The notes beneath the pieces were generated by a model. The model saw nothing but the letters and a program-made list of their open reading frames with translations, was not told the DNA's origin and did not search any database. A DNA stretch of 64,000 nucleotides from Bacteroides propionicifaciens DSM 19291 = JCM 14649 (GTDB lineage: Bacteria > Bacteroidota > Bacteroidia > Bacteroidales > Bacteroidaceae). Of this stretch, positions 8,271-18,059 are shown in pieces (position 1 is the first letter of the stretch; the number at the start of each line of letters is the position of its first letter). The DNA is taken from the NCBI RefSeq assembly GCF_000375405.1, contig NZ_AQWS01000001.1, positions 62,001 to 126,000 of the forward strand, written 5' to 3'. Made by a program: the position numbers and the translations under genes.

Positions 8271-10262
8271 ATGAAGAATATAAAAAACTCAATAGCCTTG
8301 TTTAGTCTCATCTTGTTGACTACCATGTGCTCTAGCAAAGGCAACGAGCAAACGGCGCATCAGGTAGGCTATAATAAATATAGCTCAATCAGTCCAGGCG
8401 AATTGTGGCTTGATAACGAAGGCAATCACATCAATGCACATGGTGGAGGTATGCTTTATCACAATGGCACTTACTATTGGTTTGGCGAACACAAGGGAGA
8501 AGACACCAATTCTGCTATGGTGGGCGTAATGTGCTATTCGTCGCAAGACCTCTACAATTGGACAAATCGTGGAGTGGCACTCGCTGTAATAGATGATGAT
8601 AGTAGCGCCATAGCCAAAGGCTCCATAATAGAACGGCCAAAGGTTATTTACAATGAAAAGACAAAGAAATTTGTAATGTATTTTCATAACGAAATAAAAG
8701 GTCGTGGATATGGTGCAGCCCATGTTGGCATTGCCGTTAGCGACAAGGTGGATGGGCCCTACAAGCTAATAAGTTCATCAAGAGTGAATGCCGCTAAATG
8801 GCCTTTGAATATGGACGAAAATCAAAAATATGATGCCAAAGATGAAACCATTGGAGAACTAAAATGGTGGACTCCCGAATGGTATAAAGAGTTGAGAAAT
8901 GGGCGTTTGGTGCGCAAAGACTTTGCGCAAGGACAAATGTCTCGCGATATGACGCTCTATGTAGATGAGGATGGAAAAGCATACCACATCTATTCGTCCG
9001 AAGAAAACTTGACTTTGCATATTGCCGAACTCACCGACGACTATTTGTCGCACACAGGTAAATACATAAGAATTGCACCAGGAGGGCATAACGAAGCTCC
9101 AGCAATATTCAAAAAAGAAGGACTCTATTATATGATAACTTCGGGTTGCACAGGATGGGATCCTAATGCGGCTCGCCTCTTTGTGTCGGATAATATGATG
9201 GGCAATTGGAAAGAATATCCTAATCCGTGCGTGGGTGCAGATGCAGAACTAACTTTCCACTCTCAAAGTACATTCATCATTGGCATACAAGGCAAAAAAG
9301 ATGCTTATATTTATATGGGTGATAGATGGAGACCAAAGCATCCGATAGATGGGCGATATGTATGGCTACCTATTTTGTTCGAAAAAGGATTACCTGTTTT
9401 GAAGTGGGTGGACGAATGGGATTTGTCCATTTTTGACGACCTATCACCTACAACAGAAGAGCCTAAAGATAAGAGAGGTTGGACACTAATTTGGAGCGAT
9501 GAATTCAATAATACTGGTAGACCCAATCCCGCAGTATGGGGTTTTGAAGAAGGCTTTGCCCGAAACGAAGAATTTCAATGGTATCAATCTGATAATGCAC
9601 TTTGCGAAAATGGAGTACTAACAATCACAGGGCGTAGAGAACACGTTATCAACCCCAACTTTGTAGCAGATAGCAAAGACTGGAGACGAAATCGAGTAGA
9701 AGCCAAATATACCTCGTCATCTATGCGAACAATGGGTAAAAAAGAATTCAAATATGGACGATTCGAAATCAGAGCCAAAATTCCAACTGCTACAGGTTCT
9801 TGGCCAGCTATCTGGACATTGGGTGTAGATAAAGAATGGCCTTCGAATGGCGAAATAGACATCATGGAATATTATCAGATAGGAGGAAAGCCTCACATCC
9901 TTGCCAATCTGGCATGGGGTACCGATCGCAGATACAATGCAGCATGGAACACCAAAACTATTCCATTTGCAGAGTTTCTTGAAAAAGATCCTTTGTGGGC
10001 AAATAAATTTCATGTGTGGAGAATGGATTGGGACGAGGAGGCTGTTAGAATTTATATAGATGATAATTTGGTGAACGAAACTCTTTTGGCTAATACAAAG
10101 AATGGTTCGCTCGGAAACTATGAAAATCCATTTCATCAACCCCATTATATTCTACTCAATTTAGCTATTGGCGGACAAAATGGTGGCATCCCCGATGATG
10201 CAGCATTCCCACTCCAATACCAAGTAGATTATGTGCGAGTGTATAGCAAGGACGTAAAATAA
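8271..10262 (+). CDS. Two-domain glycanase: GH43 (exo-beta-1,3-galactanase-like) fused to GH16
   Basis: A 663-residue predicted lipoprotein (hydrophobic start, Cys20). Residues about 35-395 are a GH43 five-blade propeller of the type seen in exo-beta-1,3-galactanases: AHGGGMLYHNGTYYWFGE, then Glu121 in IERPKVIYN, Glu275 in NEAPAIFKK, Gln332 in TFHSQSTF and MGDRWRP. In the fungal family member Pc1,3Gal43A, Glu is the acid and Gln takes the base role; the same residues are visible here. Residues about 402-660 are GH16, with the beta-bulge motif E528-I-D530-I-M-E533, typical of the laminarinase-like subfamily that also holds endo-beta-1,3-galactanases. One chain may therefore combine exo and endo attack on beta-1,3-galactan. 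Beta-1,3-glucan for the GH16 half is an alternative. The fusion is visible directly; the substrate is inferred. Confidence 0.9.
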   Translation: MKNIKNSIALFSLILLTTMCSSKGNEQTAHQVGYNKYSSISPGELWLDNEGNHINAHGGGMLYHNGTYYWFGEHKGEDTNSAMVGVMCYSSQDLYNWTNRGVALAVIDDDSSAIAKGSIIERPKVIYNEKTKKFVMYFHNEIKGRGYGAAHVGIAVSDKVDGPYKLISSSRVNAAKWPLNMDENQKYDAKDETIGELKWWTPEWYKELRNGRLVRKDFAQGQMSRDMTLYVDEDGKAYHIYSSEENLTLHIAELTDDYLSHTGKYIRIAPGGHNEAPAIFKKEGLYYMITSGCTGWDPNAARLFVSDNMMGNWKEYPNPCVGADAELTFHSQSTFIIGIQGKKDAYIYMGDRWRPKHPIDGRYVWLPILFEKGLPVLKWVDEWDLSIFDDLSPTTEEPKDKRGWTLIWSDEFNNTGRPNPAVWGFEEGFARNEEFQWYQSDNALCENGVLTITGRREHVINPNFVADSKDWRRNRVEAKYTSSSMRTMGKKEFKYGRFEIRAKIPTATGSWPAIWTLGVDKEWPSNGEIDIMEYYQIGGKPHILANLAWGTDRRYNAAWNTKTIPFAEFLEKDPLWANKFHVWRMDWDEEAVRIYIDDNLVNETLLANTKNGSLGNYENPFHQPHYILLNLAIGGQNGGIPDDAAFPLQYQVDYVRVYSKDVK

Positions 10263-10275
10263 GAATATAAATAAA

Positions 10276-10314
10276 AACCTCAATGTTAGTCTATTATTTA
10301 CTAATATTGAGGTT
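10276..10314 (+). terminator. Intercistronic hairpin between GH43-GH16 and GH2 genes
   Basis: A 15-bp stem with one G-T wobble: AACCTCAATGTTAGT pairs with ACTAATATTGAGGTT around a 9-base loop. It sits in the 70-base gap between two enzyme genes of the same direction. No strong T-run follows, so partial termination or protection of the upstream mRNA are both possible. Confidence 0.5.
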
Positions 10315-10332
10315 AAACTAAGCAATTGAAGT

Positions 10333-12831
10333 ATGAAAAAATTAAGAGGATTAATGCTATTTATTGTCTCCCTGATTTTGTTGCCAGCTATGGCGCAAGT
10401 ATCGTTTGGCGAGCCAGTAAATATCAACACAGATTGGAAGTTTGTTCTTCGAGATGTAGAGAACGGACAAAAAACAGACCTGAACGATAAGCGTTGGCAA
10501 AAAGTAGATCTACCACACGACTGGAGCGTAAAAGGACAGCTTAGCCCATCGCTTGCTAGTTGTACAGGATACCTCCCAGGAGGGATGGGTTGGTATAGGA
10601 AGAATATTGAAATACCAGCTGACAAGACAGGCGAAAAAGTGTATCTATATTTCGAAGGAGTGTACAATCGCAGCGAAGTATTCATCAACGGACAGTCATT
10701 GGGCAAACGTCCCAACGGCTACATTTCGTTCATGTATGATGCCACACCCTATGTGAAATATGGTGAAGAAAACGTGATAGCCGTAAAAGTAGATCACACA
10801 CAATCTAGCGATTCTAGATGGTACACAGGTTCGGGAATCTATCGCGATGTGTGGATGGTATTTGCCAATCCTACGCATATTGCACAATGGGGCGTATTCG
10901 CCTATCCAGAGGTAAAAGGAAACAAGGGCACATTACACATCGAAGTTGAGGTAGAGAACGATGCAGCCAACAATGAGCAACTAAGCATCGTCAACGAATT
11001 GCTTGCAGCAGATGGAAAAGTGGTGGCTAAGAAATCTCAAAATATAACTATCAAGTCCAAAACTTCTGAGAAACTGAATACAGCTATCAATGTAAACAAA
11101 CCAGAGCTTTGGAGCTTAGATAATCCTGCTTTATACACCTTGCAAACAACAGTGTTGAAGGGAGGAAAAGTAATAGACAAAACAACTACTCAAACAGGTT
11201 TCCGCAACTTTGTTTTCGATGCCAACAAAGGTTTTTCATTGAATGGCGAATCTATGAAAATGAAGGGAGTATGCTTGCACCACGATGCAGGAGTACTAGG
11301 TTCGGCAGTGCCAAAAGATGTTTGGAAAAGACGTTTGCTCACACTCAAAGAATTGGGTGTGAATGCAATCCGCACAAGCCACAATCCGCAAGCTCCACAT
11401 TTGTATGAATTGTGCGATGAAATCGGGCTTTTGGTCTTGAATGAAGCTTACGACGAATGGGAATTTGCCAAAAGAAAATGGCTGGAAGGTTGGAATGTGG
11501 GTACTCCAGGTTTCCAAGGTACGTACGATATTTTCAAAGATTGGGGCGAAAAAGACCTGAAGGATATGGTGTTGAGAGACAGAAACCATGTTTCGATATT
11601 TGCATGGAGTATTGGTAATGAAGTTGATTATCCAAATGATCCATATTCTCACCCTGTTTTGGACGGAACGGGCGAGGGTGGATTTACTCAACCCATATTT
11701 GGAGGGTACAAAAAAGATGCTCCCGATGCTATGCGTTTGGGCGATATTGCTAAGCGTTTGGCAAAGGTGGTGAGAGCTAATGACAAGTACAGACCCGTAA
11801 CAGCTGGTCTAGCAGGTGTAGCCATGTCTAACGAAACCGAATATCCTGGGGCGCTAGATATTGCTGGGTACAACTACACAGAAGGTCGATACGATGAAGA
11901 CCACAAAAAATATCCAAACAGAATAATCTACGGAAGCGAAAACAGACACGAGCGCAAAGAGTGGCAAGCCGTAACCGATAGAGATTTTATTTTCGGACAA
12001 TTTCTTTGGACAGGAATCGACTATTTGGGTGAGTCAGGTAGTTGGCCATCAAGAGGATTCTACTCTGGATTGTTAGATTTTGGAGGCTTTATAAAACCTC
12101 GTGGATATTTCCGCCAATCGCTTTGGAGCAGCAAACCAATGGCTTACTTGGGCACTTACCCTACTCCTGGCAAGGGTAGCAAATCGCAAATGAAAGATGT
12201 GTGGTCGCAGTTGAATGCCAAAGAAGATGGTAGCAACTATGAAGAAAAAACTCCATCTATGGACGCATGGCCTATCTGGAACTATGCGGCTGGACAATCT
12301 ATTCGTGTGGTGTGCTATACCAATGCAGAGAAAGCACAATTGCAGCTCAATGGCAAAGTTGTAGGACAAATGACCGATTACAATACAAATAGTGGAATCA
12401 TTCATTGGGATATTCCGTATGAAAATGGTACATTGGAAGTCGTAGGATTTGATGCCAAAGGAAATGAAATAACACGCAATTCTATTCAATCTTCGGGGCA
12501 ACCATATGCTTTAAGAATAGAGTCAAAAGAGGTTACTGTTTGCAAAAATAGTGGTGTGGCTCAGATTGTTGTGCAAGTAGTGGACGAGAAGGGTGTGCCT
12601 GTTATGTTGTCGGACAATGAGGTTACTTGCGAATTGATTGGTCCTGCTAAGTTCTTGGGACTAGAGGCGGGCAACAACGAAGATATGACAGACTATACTG
12701 ACAATGTGCACCGAGTTTATCATGGGCGTATTTTGGCTTATGTGCAAACAAAAGGTGAAGAAGGAGAATTGAAAGTTCGTTTTACATCGCCATGGCTCAA
12801 ATCGGTGGAAACAACTATTGAAATCAAATAA
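10333..12831 (+). CDS. GH2 glycoside hydrolase, beta-galactosidase-like, exported
   Basis: An 832-residue GH2 enzyme with a cleavable signal peptide (ending near AMAQ) and no lipobox, so probably periplasmic. Order: sugar-binding beta-sandwich (about 30-185, LPHDWSVKG, GGMGWYRK), Ig-like domain (about 190-300), TIM barrel (about 300-600) and C-terminal Ig-like domains of the DUF4982 kind. The acid/base is Glu430 in SIGNE and the nucleophile Glu536 in YGSEN, both present. GNAIRTSHNP-type barrel signature is intact. In the arabinogalactan setting a beta-galactosidase acting on beta-1,6-galactose side chains, or a beta-glucuronidase, are both reasonable; sequence alone does not decide. It lies 10 bases before the next GH43 gene, so the two are co-transcribed. 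Confidence 0.92.
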   Translation: MKKLRGLMLFIVSLILLPAMAQVSFGEPVNINTDWKFVLRDVENGQKTDLNDKRWQKVDLPHDWSVKGQLSPSLASCTGYLPGGMGWYRKNIEIPADKTGEKVYLYFEGVYNRSEVFINGQSLGKRPNGYISFMYDATPYVKYGEENVIAVKVDHTQSSDSRWYTGSGIYRDVWMVFANPTHIAQWGVFAYPEVKGNKGTLHIEVEVENDAANNEQLSIVNELLAADGKVVAKKSQNITIKSKTSEKLNTAINVNKPELWSLDNPALYTLQTTVLKGGKVIDKTTTQTGFRNFVFDANKGFSLNGESMKMKGVCLHHDAGVLGSAVPKDVWKRRLLTLKELGVNAIRTSHNPQAPHLYELCDEIGLLVLNEAYDEWEFAKRKWLEGWNVGTPGFQGTYDIFKDWGEKDLKDMVLRDRNHVSIFAWSIGNEVDYPNDPYSHPVLDGTGEGGFTQPIFGGYKKDAPDAMRLGDIAKRLAKVVRANDKYRPVTAGLAGVAMSNETEYPGALDIAGYNYTEGRYDEDHKKYPNRIIYGSENRHERKEWQAVTDRDFIFGQFLWTGIDYLGESGSWPSRGFYSGLLDFGGFIKPRGYFRQSLWSSKPMAYLGTYPTPGKGSKSQMKDVWSQLNAKEDGSNYEEKTPSMDAWPIWNYAAGQSIRVVCYTNAEKAQLQLNGKVVGQMTDYNTNSGIIHWDIPYENGTLEVVGFDAKGNEITRNSIQSSGQPYALRIESKEVTVCKNSGVAQIVVQVVDEKGVPVMLSDNEVTCELIGPAKFLGLEAGNNEDMTDYTDNVHRVYHGRILAYVQTKGEEGELKVRFTSPWLKSVETTIEIK

Positions 12832-12840
12832 TTTATAACT

Positions 12841-13890
12841 ATGAAAAAAAGTTTTACGTTTAGCATTATTGCTTTAGTGCTAGTATTGTTTAGCTGTGGA
12901 GAGAAAAAAACAAGCTCGCAAGCATCTTCAACAGAGCCATTTATAGAATCGGGTGCGATATGGCTCGATACAGATGGCAATCAGATAAATGCGCATGGCG
13001 GTGGAATCATGTATCACGAGGGCACGTACTATTGGTATGGCGAATATAAAGGCGATTCTACGTATTGGAATCCCAAAGTTCCCAACTGGGAATGCTATCG
13101 TACAGAGGCTGGAGGAGTGTCGTGCTATTCTTCTACCGACCTTACCAATTGGAAGTTTGAAGGAGTGGTTTTGAAACCCGATTTGGAGAACGAAGATTCG
13201 GAGCTGCATCCATCCAATGTGCTAGAGCGCCCTAAAGTAATCTACAACGACCAAACCAAGAAGTTTGTGCTTTGGCTACATGTAGATAGTCATAACTATG
13301 GCAAGGCTGCGGCAGGTGTTGCAGTATGCGATACGCCTAATGGAAACTTTGAATACCTAGGCTCTATGCGCCCTAATGAGGCAATGAGTAGAGATATGAC
13401 ACTCTTCAAAGATGATGATGGAAAAGCGTATCATGTGTATTCATCCGAAGAGAATAGAACGCTATATATAAGCCTGTTAACGGATGATTATTTGAAACCA
13501 ACAGGAACTTTTACTCGCAACTTTGTTGACAAATCGAGAGAGGCACCAGCGGTATTCAAAAAAGATGGCAAGTATTATATCCTTTCATCGGGCTGTACTG
13601 CTTGGGATCCTAATCAAGCAGAATATGCTGTGGCAGACTCTATGCTTGGCGAATGGACGGTGATGGGCGACCCTTGCAGTGGCAAAGATGCTCACATTAC
13701 ATTCTATGGACAAAGCACTCATGTACTGCCTATTGCGGGCAAAGATGGAGCATACATGGCTATGTTTGACAAGTGGAATAAAACGGACTTGATAGACTCA
13801 AGATATATTTGGTTACCAATTGAATTTAAGGCTGATAACAAGATAGATATCGCTTGGCAAGATAAATGGCAAGTGAGTCAAGTCTTTTGA
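12841..13890 (+). CDS. GH43 exo-beta-1,3-galactanase-like lipoprotein
   Basis: A 349-residue single-domain GH43 lipoprotein (lipobox FSC, Cys20). It is homologous to the GH43 half of the fused enzyme upstream and keeps the same layout: AHGGGIMYHEGTYYWYGE, Glu129 in LERPKVIYN, Glu234 in REAPAVFKK and Gln291 in TFYGQSTHV. The Asp that acts as base in most GH43 enzymes is absent at the expected place, as in characterised beta-1,3-galactanases, where Gln serves. Expected role: removal of galactose, possibly with its side chain attached, from the non-reducing end of beta-1,3-galactan. It is the last gene of the rightward run before a strong terminator. Confidence 0.88.
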   Translation: MKKSFTFSIIALVLVLFSCGEKKTSSQASSTEPFIESGAIWLDTDGNQINAHGGGIMYHEGTYYWYGEYKGDSTYWNPKVPNWECYRTEAGGVSCYSSTDLTNWKFEGVVLKPDLENEDSELHPSNVLERPKVIYNDQTKKFVLWLHVDSHNYGKAAAGVAVCDTPNGNFEYLGSMRPNEAMSRDMTLFKDDDGKAYHVYSSEENRTLYISLLTDDYLKPTGTFTRNFVDKSREAPAVFKKDGKYYILSSGCTAWDPNQAEYAVADSMLGEWTVMGDPCSGKDAHITFYGQSTHVLPIAGKDGAYMAMFDKWNKTDLIDSRYIWLPIEFKADNKIDIAWQDKWQVSQVF

Positions 13891-13929
13891 TTTAGAGGTC
13901 GCGGAATTCAATAATTTTTTCAGATGACG

Positions 13930-13967
13930 AAGTAGAGGCAGTATTAAACTGCCTCTACTTTTTTTAT
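13930..13967 (+). terminator. Strong intrinsic terminator between convergent genes
   Basis: A perfect 13-bp stem (AAGTAGAGGCAGT / ACTGCCTCTACTT) with a 5-base loop, followed by a run of T. It closes the rightward enzyme run before the oppositely oriented two-component regulator gene. On the minus strand the flank is less T-rich, so the main direction is rightward. Confidence 0.85.
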
Positions 13968-13988
13968 GATATTTATTTATTATTCGTC

Positions 13989-16900
13989 TTAGTTCTGTGC
14001 CTTTTGATATTCCGTTGGAGTCATTTCAAACTCGTTTCTGAAGCAGGTAGAAAAATAGCGAGGGTCTGTAAAACCTACCGAGTATGCCACCTCCGAAATA
14101 GAGATACTTGGGTCTTTCAGCATTTGGCAAGCATGCTTCAGCCTAATGTTTCGGATGAACTCGTTGGGAGACAAACTCGTCATTGTTTTCAACTTTCTAT
14201 ACAGCGATGACTTAGAAAGATTGAGAAGCGTAGAGTAAGTATCTATGTTGAAATCGGAATCAGACAGATTGTTCTCTATAATCTTTACAGCATCGGTCAA
14301 AAACTGCTCATCCAGCGAAGGATATCCCAACGTCTCTATCTTTATTTCTCTATTTGCCTTAAACTCTTGTTGCTTTTGTTTCTTCTTATTCAGTAGATTA
14401 CTAATTCGGGCAACCAAGACTTTCATATCAAATGGCTTAGAAATATATCCATCCGTCCCTGCCTCATAACATTCTATACGATCTTCTACTCTGTTTTTGG
14501 CTGTCAATAAGAGGATAGATATGTGACTCGTCTCCAAGTCTCCTTTGATGGTTCTGCATAGTTCCAGTCCATCCATTTCGGGCATCATCACATCGCTTAC
14601 AATAATGTCTATGTTGTTGTCTTTCACTATCTCTAGTGCCATTGCGCCATTGCTGGCTGTGTACACATTGTATTGTTTTTGCAGTATGTTTCGTATGGTG
14701 AATAGGATGTCCTCATTGTCTTCCACAATCAACACATTGACGCTATTGTCGGGCGAATAATGCTCTTGTTCCTCCATTATTTCATCCTCGTAGATAGTTT
14801 CTAATTCGTCGCTATCCAATATTGTTGGCAACGTATTCGTTATTTCTTGAGCTGAATATGCAGCCTTATCAATCGGAATTTCGATAGTAAATGTAGAGCC
14901 TTTGCCCAACTCGCTACTCACCAAAACTTGCCCATGATGTAGTTTTATTAAATCGTACGAAATGGAAAGTCCAATACCATTCGTATTATCTATCTTACTA
15001 TTTTTGTTAGTATAGAATCTCTCAAAAACGCTCTGTTGCTCATCCACCGAAATACCCATCCCCGTGTCTGATACACTGATGCTTACATAGTCTGTCTCGA
15101 ACTTGGTGTGAGTTTTAGCCACCACTTCTATGGTGCCCTCATTGGGTGTAAACTTGAAGGCATTGGAAATAATATTGTAGAGTGCTTTGTCTATTTTATC
15201 GGCATCAAAGTAAGCCTCAATCTGTTGAGGGATAGACTTGAATGTAAATTTTATCTTTTTCTTTTGTGCCAAAGGTGTAAAGTTGTTCAAGCAAATATCT
15301 TCTATAAATGAGCTCAAGTCTCCTTGCGCTATTTTTAGTTTCATGTTTCCACTTTCCACCTTCCTAAAATCGAGTACTTGTTGAAGAAGTCGTTTCAAGC
15401 GATCCACATTTATTCTCATTATCCCAAACTGGGGCGATCTGTTTTTTAGTCCCATTTCCAAATCATCTATTAGGCACGAAATGATGGTTAACGGAGTCAG
15501 AAAATCGTGCGAAATATTGGTAAAGTATTTTAGTTTTACCTGAGTCAGTTCTTCCGACTTCTCTTTTTCTATTTGCGCTATTTTCAATCTGTTTTTCAGC
15601 GTAAGCCTGTTTTTTGTAATCACCAAAGCGGTGTAAATAGCAAGCAAAATCAAGAGTGTGTAGATGAGGTATGCCCACCACGTTTCGTAGAAAGCAGGTT
15701 TTTTGTAGATGGCATAATTCGTAATGTCGCTTGTCCACAGCTTGTTTTCGTCTGTTGCCTTCACCATAAAGGTGTTGAGCCCCTTGTTCAGTTGGTTGTA
15801 GGTTGCAAATTGTCGGTCAGTATATACCCAGTCGTCATCTATGCCCTCCATTTTGTAGGCATACAATATCTTGCTTGGATATCTATAATCGAGCGACGAA
15901 AAGTCAATCTCTATGTTTTTGTCATTTGCCTCCACCTGAAGTGTTGCCCCCAAGTCTTTAGACTCGGTATTTAGTGAATTATTGATAATAGATTTTCCCG
16001 AAATCTTGATATCAGCAATCACTACATTTTTTGCTTTGTGTGGCTTGCTTGCCTCCAACGAAGCCGCAAACATATTGATACCTTTATTCCCTCCTAAAAA
16101 GAGAACATCAGTTTTTCTATTGTAATACAATGAGTTTTTGGAGAAAGAACTCACACACAATCCATCTGCCTGAGAATAGTCTCTCGATGCTCCATTCTGC
16201 GGATTATATTCTATAACCCTCTTGTTGGTGGTCACCCAAATGTTGTTGCTGTTGTCCTCCACAATGTTTTGTACAGCCTCATTAGCCAGCCTAATGCGTT
16301 GGGTATAATTCTCTAGTTTTTGAGTCTCTTGGTCAAAAACATACACCGCGCCTTCGCTAGTGCCAAACCATACTTGAGACTTGGTGTCAGCATAGATTGT
16401 AGTCACCTTGTTGCTCGATAGTTGTGTCTTTTCTTTGTTGTAGTTTTTGATGTCGTACTTTATTTTTCCGTTGGCAAGAACCTCCATTTCCACCTTATAG
16501 ATGCCCGAGTTTTCTGTGCCCAACCATATTTTGCCTTGCACATCTTCGGTAATAGAACTGATGGCATACATGTTGATATCTACTAGTTCTATCTGCGTTC
16601 TGTTTTGCGGTTTTATGTAAACATTATTTGTGGTAACTATCCAAACATTATTTTTCGAATCTTCAAATATTTCTCTAATATTTCCTGCATTGGGATAGTT
16701 GTGGCGGAGGTCGTACCTTTCTTTTATTACTATTTGTTTCCCCTGCTTATTCACTACATATATTTCGGGCTGATTGTAATGTCCAAGCCACACATCTTTG
16801 CTATTTCTGATGCCACAGATACTAGATACGTACTTCAAGCCATCTCTGTCTCGCAATGTGCTGATTTCTTTATAGGTCAAAAACTCCTTCGATTCGGGAT

Positions 16901-18059
16901 GATATAAACACAATCCGTATCTATTTTGATTGAACCATAATGTGCCCTCACCATCTTGATAGATGCTTGTAATATTAGGAATCAAGCCCAGTCTATTGTT
17001 TATTTGTTGCAGCTTGATGTCCGAGATTTGCGACTTATCGAAATTGATAGTGAATGCACCCTCTCCAAATGCGGCTATCCACAAGTCTCCACTTTGGTCT
17101 TTTACCAATTCGCTAAATATATTGTTCGTCCCTTTGAAGAGGTGCGATATATCTACCTGTTTTATTTCATTGTTCTCTGTTCTGCGCAAGGCATATACGC
17201 CCGAAAAAGTCATTAGCCAAATGTATCCATTGGTATCATCTTGCAAAATACTATAAAAAGTATCCTCACTTTCGCTCCCATCCCAGTTCATCACCTTCTG
17301 TGGAACATACATAGCCGATGGCGTTTGGTGCGGATAGAATTGATAAACGCCTTCGCCCCATGTACCCACCCAATATTGGTGCTGATTGTCTTGATAAATA
17401 GTAAAGGGATTGTTGTTGTTCCCTATTTTGGGATAGTGAATCACCTCTCCTTTTTTGGTGTATTTATGCAACCCACCTCCCCAAAATGTAATCCAGATAT
17501 CTCCAAATTTATCTTCGTAGAGCGAGTTGATACCCGTAATAGGGAGCTTGCTATCTCTTGTAGATATTGGCTCAGCTTCTTGCAGTTTGGTATTGTATCG
17601 GTATAGGCGGTTGTCGGCAGCTATCCACACAGTGCTGTCGGAGGCTACAAGCATACTTTTGATATGCAGATTCTTGAAGTCTGGCATATCTAGCTGCTTT
17701 ATCTGATATGTTTTTTTGTCCAGAATATTTATGCCATTTCTTGTTCCTATCCATATATTGCTGTCCATATCTTCGGCAATACAAGTAATTTCGTTACTGG
17801 TCAGTAGATTAGGGTTTTTAGTATCCGACCGAAAAACAAGAACCCGATAGGCATCATATCTACATAAGCCATCCAATGTTCCAAACCAAAGATAGCCTTC
17901 TCTATCTTGCAAAATGCGTTGCACAGAACTAGATGGAAATTGGTCGAGTGCCGAAAATTTGCTGACCGAAATATTTTGATGGATAGTAGATGCCCCCATA
18001 CTCATAGATGCTAAAAGTAGAAGGAAGCCTGTGATTAGTTGTCTCATAATTATTTTCAT
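13989..18059 (-). CDS. Hybrid two-component system sensor/regulator (HTCS) of the polysaccharide locus
   Basis: A 1356-residue one-protein signalling system. After a signal peptide come two-bladed-propeller repeats of the Reg_prop kind (EGYLWFGT, SNIWIGT, GDIWITF and many more) up to about residue 700, a Y_Y_Y domain, then a membrane segment (about 790-812, YLIYTLLILLAIYTALVIT). The cytoplasmic part has a histidine-kinase domain with His851 in NISHDFLTPL, an ATPase domain (ISNAFKFTP, DTGMGI, GIGLSI), a receiver domain with Asp1156 in VSDVMMPEMDG and an AraC-type DNA-binding domain at the C-terminus. HTCS proteins bind oligosaccharides in the periplasm and activate their own locus. Its position inside region 1 makes that locus its likely target. 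An alternative start lies four codons in. Confidence 0.97.
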   Translation of the reverse strand: MKIIMRQLITGFLLLLASMSMGASTIHQNISVSKFSALDQFPSSSVQRILQDREGYLWFGTLDGLCRYDAYRVLVFRSDTKNPNLLTSNEITCIAEDMDSNIWIGTRNGINILDKKTYQIKQLDMPDFKNLHIKSMLVASDSTVWIAADNRLYRYNTKLQEAEPISTRDSKLPITGINSLYEDKFGDIWITFWGGGLHKYTKKGEVIHYPKIGNNNNPFTIYQDNQHQYWVGTWGEGVYQFYPHQTPSAMYVPQKVMNWDGSESEDTFYSILQDDTNGYIWLMTFSGVYALRRTENNEIKQVDISHLFKGTNNIFSELVKDQSGDLWIAAFGEGAFTINFDKSQISDIKLQQINNRLGLIPNITSIYQDGEGTLWFNQNRYGLCLYHPESKEFLTYKEISTLRDRDGLKYVSSICGIRNSKDVWLGHYNQPEIYVVNKQGKQIVIKERYDLRHNYPNAGNIREIFEDSKNNVWIVTTNNVYIKPQNRTQIELVDINMYAISSITEDVQGKIWLGTENSGIYKVEMEVLANGKIKYDIKNYNKEKTQLSSNKVTTIYADTKSQVWFGTSEGAVYVFDQETQKLENYTQRIRLANEAVQNIVEDNSNNIWVTTNKRVIEYNPQNGASRDYSQADGLCVSSFSKNSLYYNRKTDVLFLGGNKGINMFAASLEASKPHKAKNVVIADIKISGKSIINNSLNTESKDLGATLQVEANDKNIEIDFSSLDYRYPSKILYAYKMEGIDDDWVYTDRQFATYNQLNKGLNTFMVKATDENKLWTSDITNYAIYKKPAFYETWWAYLIYTLLILLAIYTALVITKNRLTLKNRLKIAQIEKEKSEELTQVKLKYFTNISHDFLTPLTIISCLIDDLEMGLKNRSPQFGIMRINVDRLKRLLQQVLDFRKVESGNMKLKIAQGDLSSFIEDICLNNFTPLAQKKKIKFTFKSIPQQIEAYFDADKIDKALYNIISNAFKFTPNEGTIEVVAKTHTKFETDYVSISVSDTGMGISVDEQQSVFERFYTNKNSKIDNTNGIGLSISYDLIKLHHGQVLVSSELGKGSTFTIEIPIDKAAYSAQEITNTLPTILDSDELETIYEDEIMEEQEHYSPDNSVNVLIVEDNEDILFTIRNILQKQYNVYTASNGAMALEIVKDNNIDIIVSDVMMPEMDGLELCRTIKGDLETSHISILLLTAKNRVEDRIECYEAGTDGYISKPFDMKVLVARISNLLNKKKQKQQEFKANREIKIETLGYPSLDEQFLTDAVKIIENNLSDSDFNIDTYSTLLNLSKSSLYRKLKTMTSLSPNEFIRNIRLKHACQMLKDPSISISEVAYSVGFTDPRYFSTCFRNEFEMTPTEYQKAQN

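Noticed and set aside
10161-10715. Leftward open frame of 184 codons across the GH43-GH16/GH2 junction
   Set aside because: It overlaps two real genes on the opposite strand and the hairpin between them; no start signal or domain is seen.
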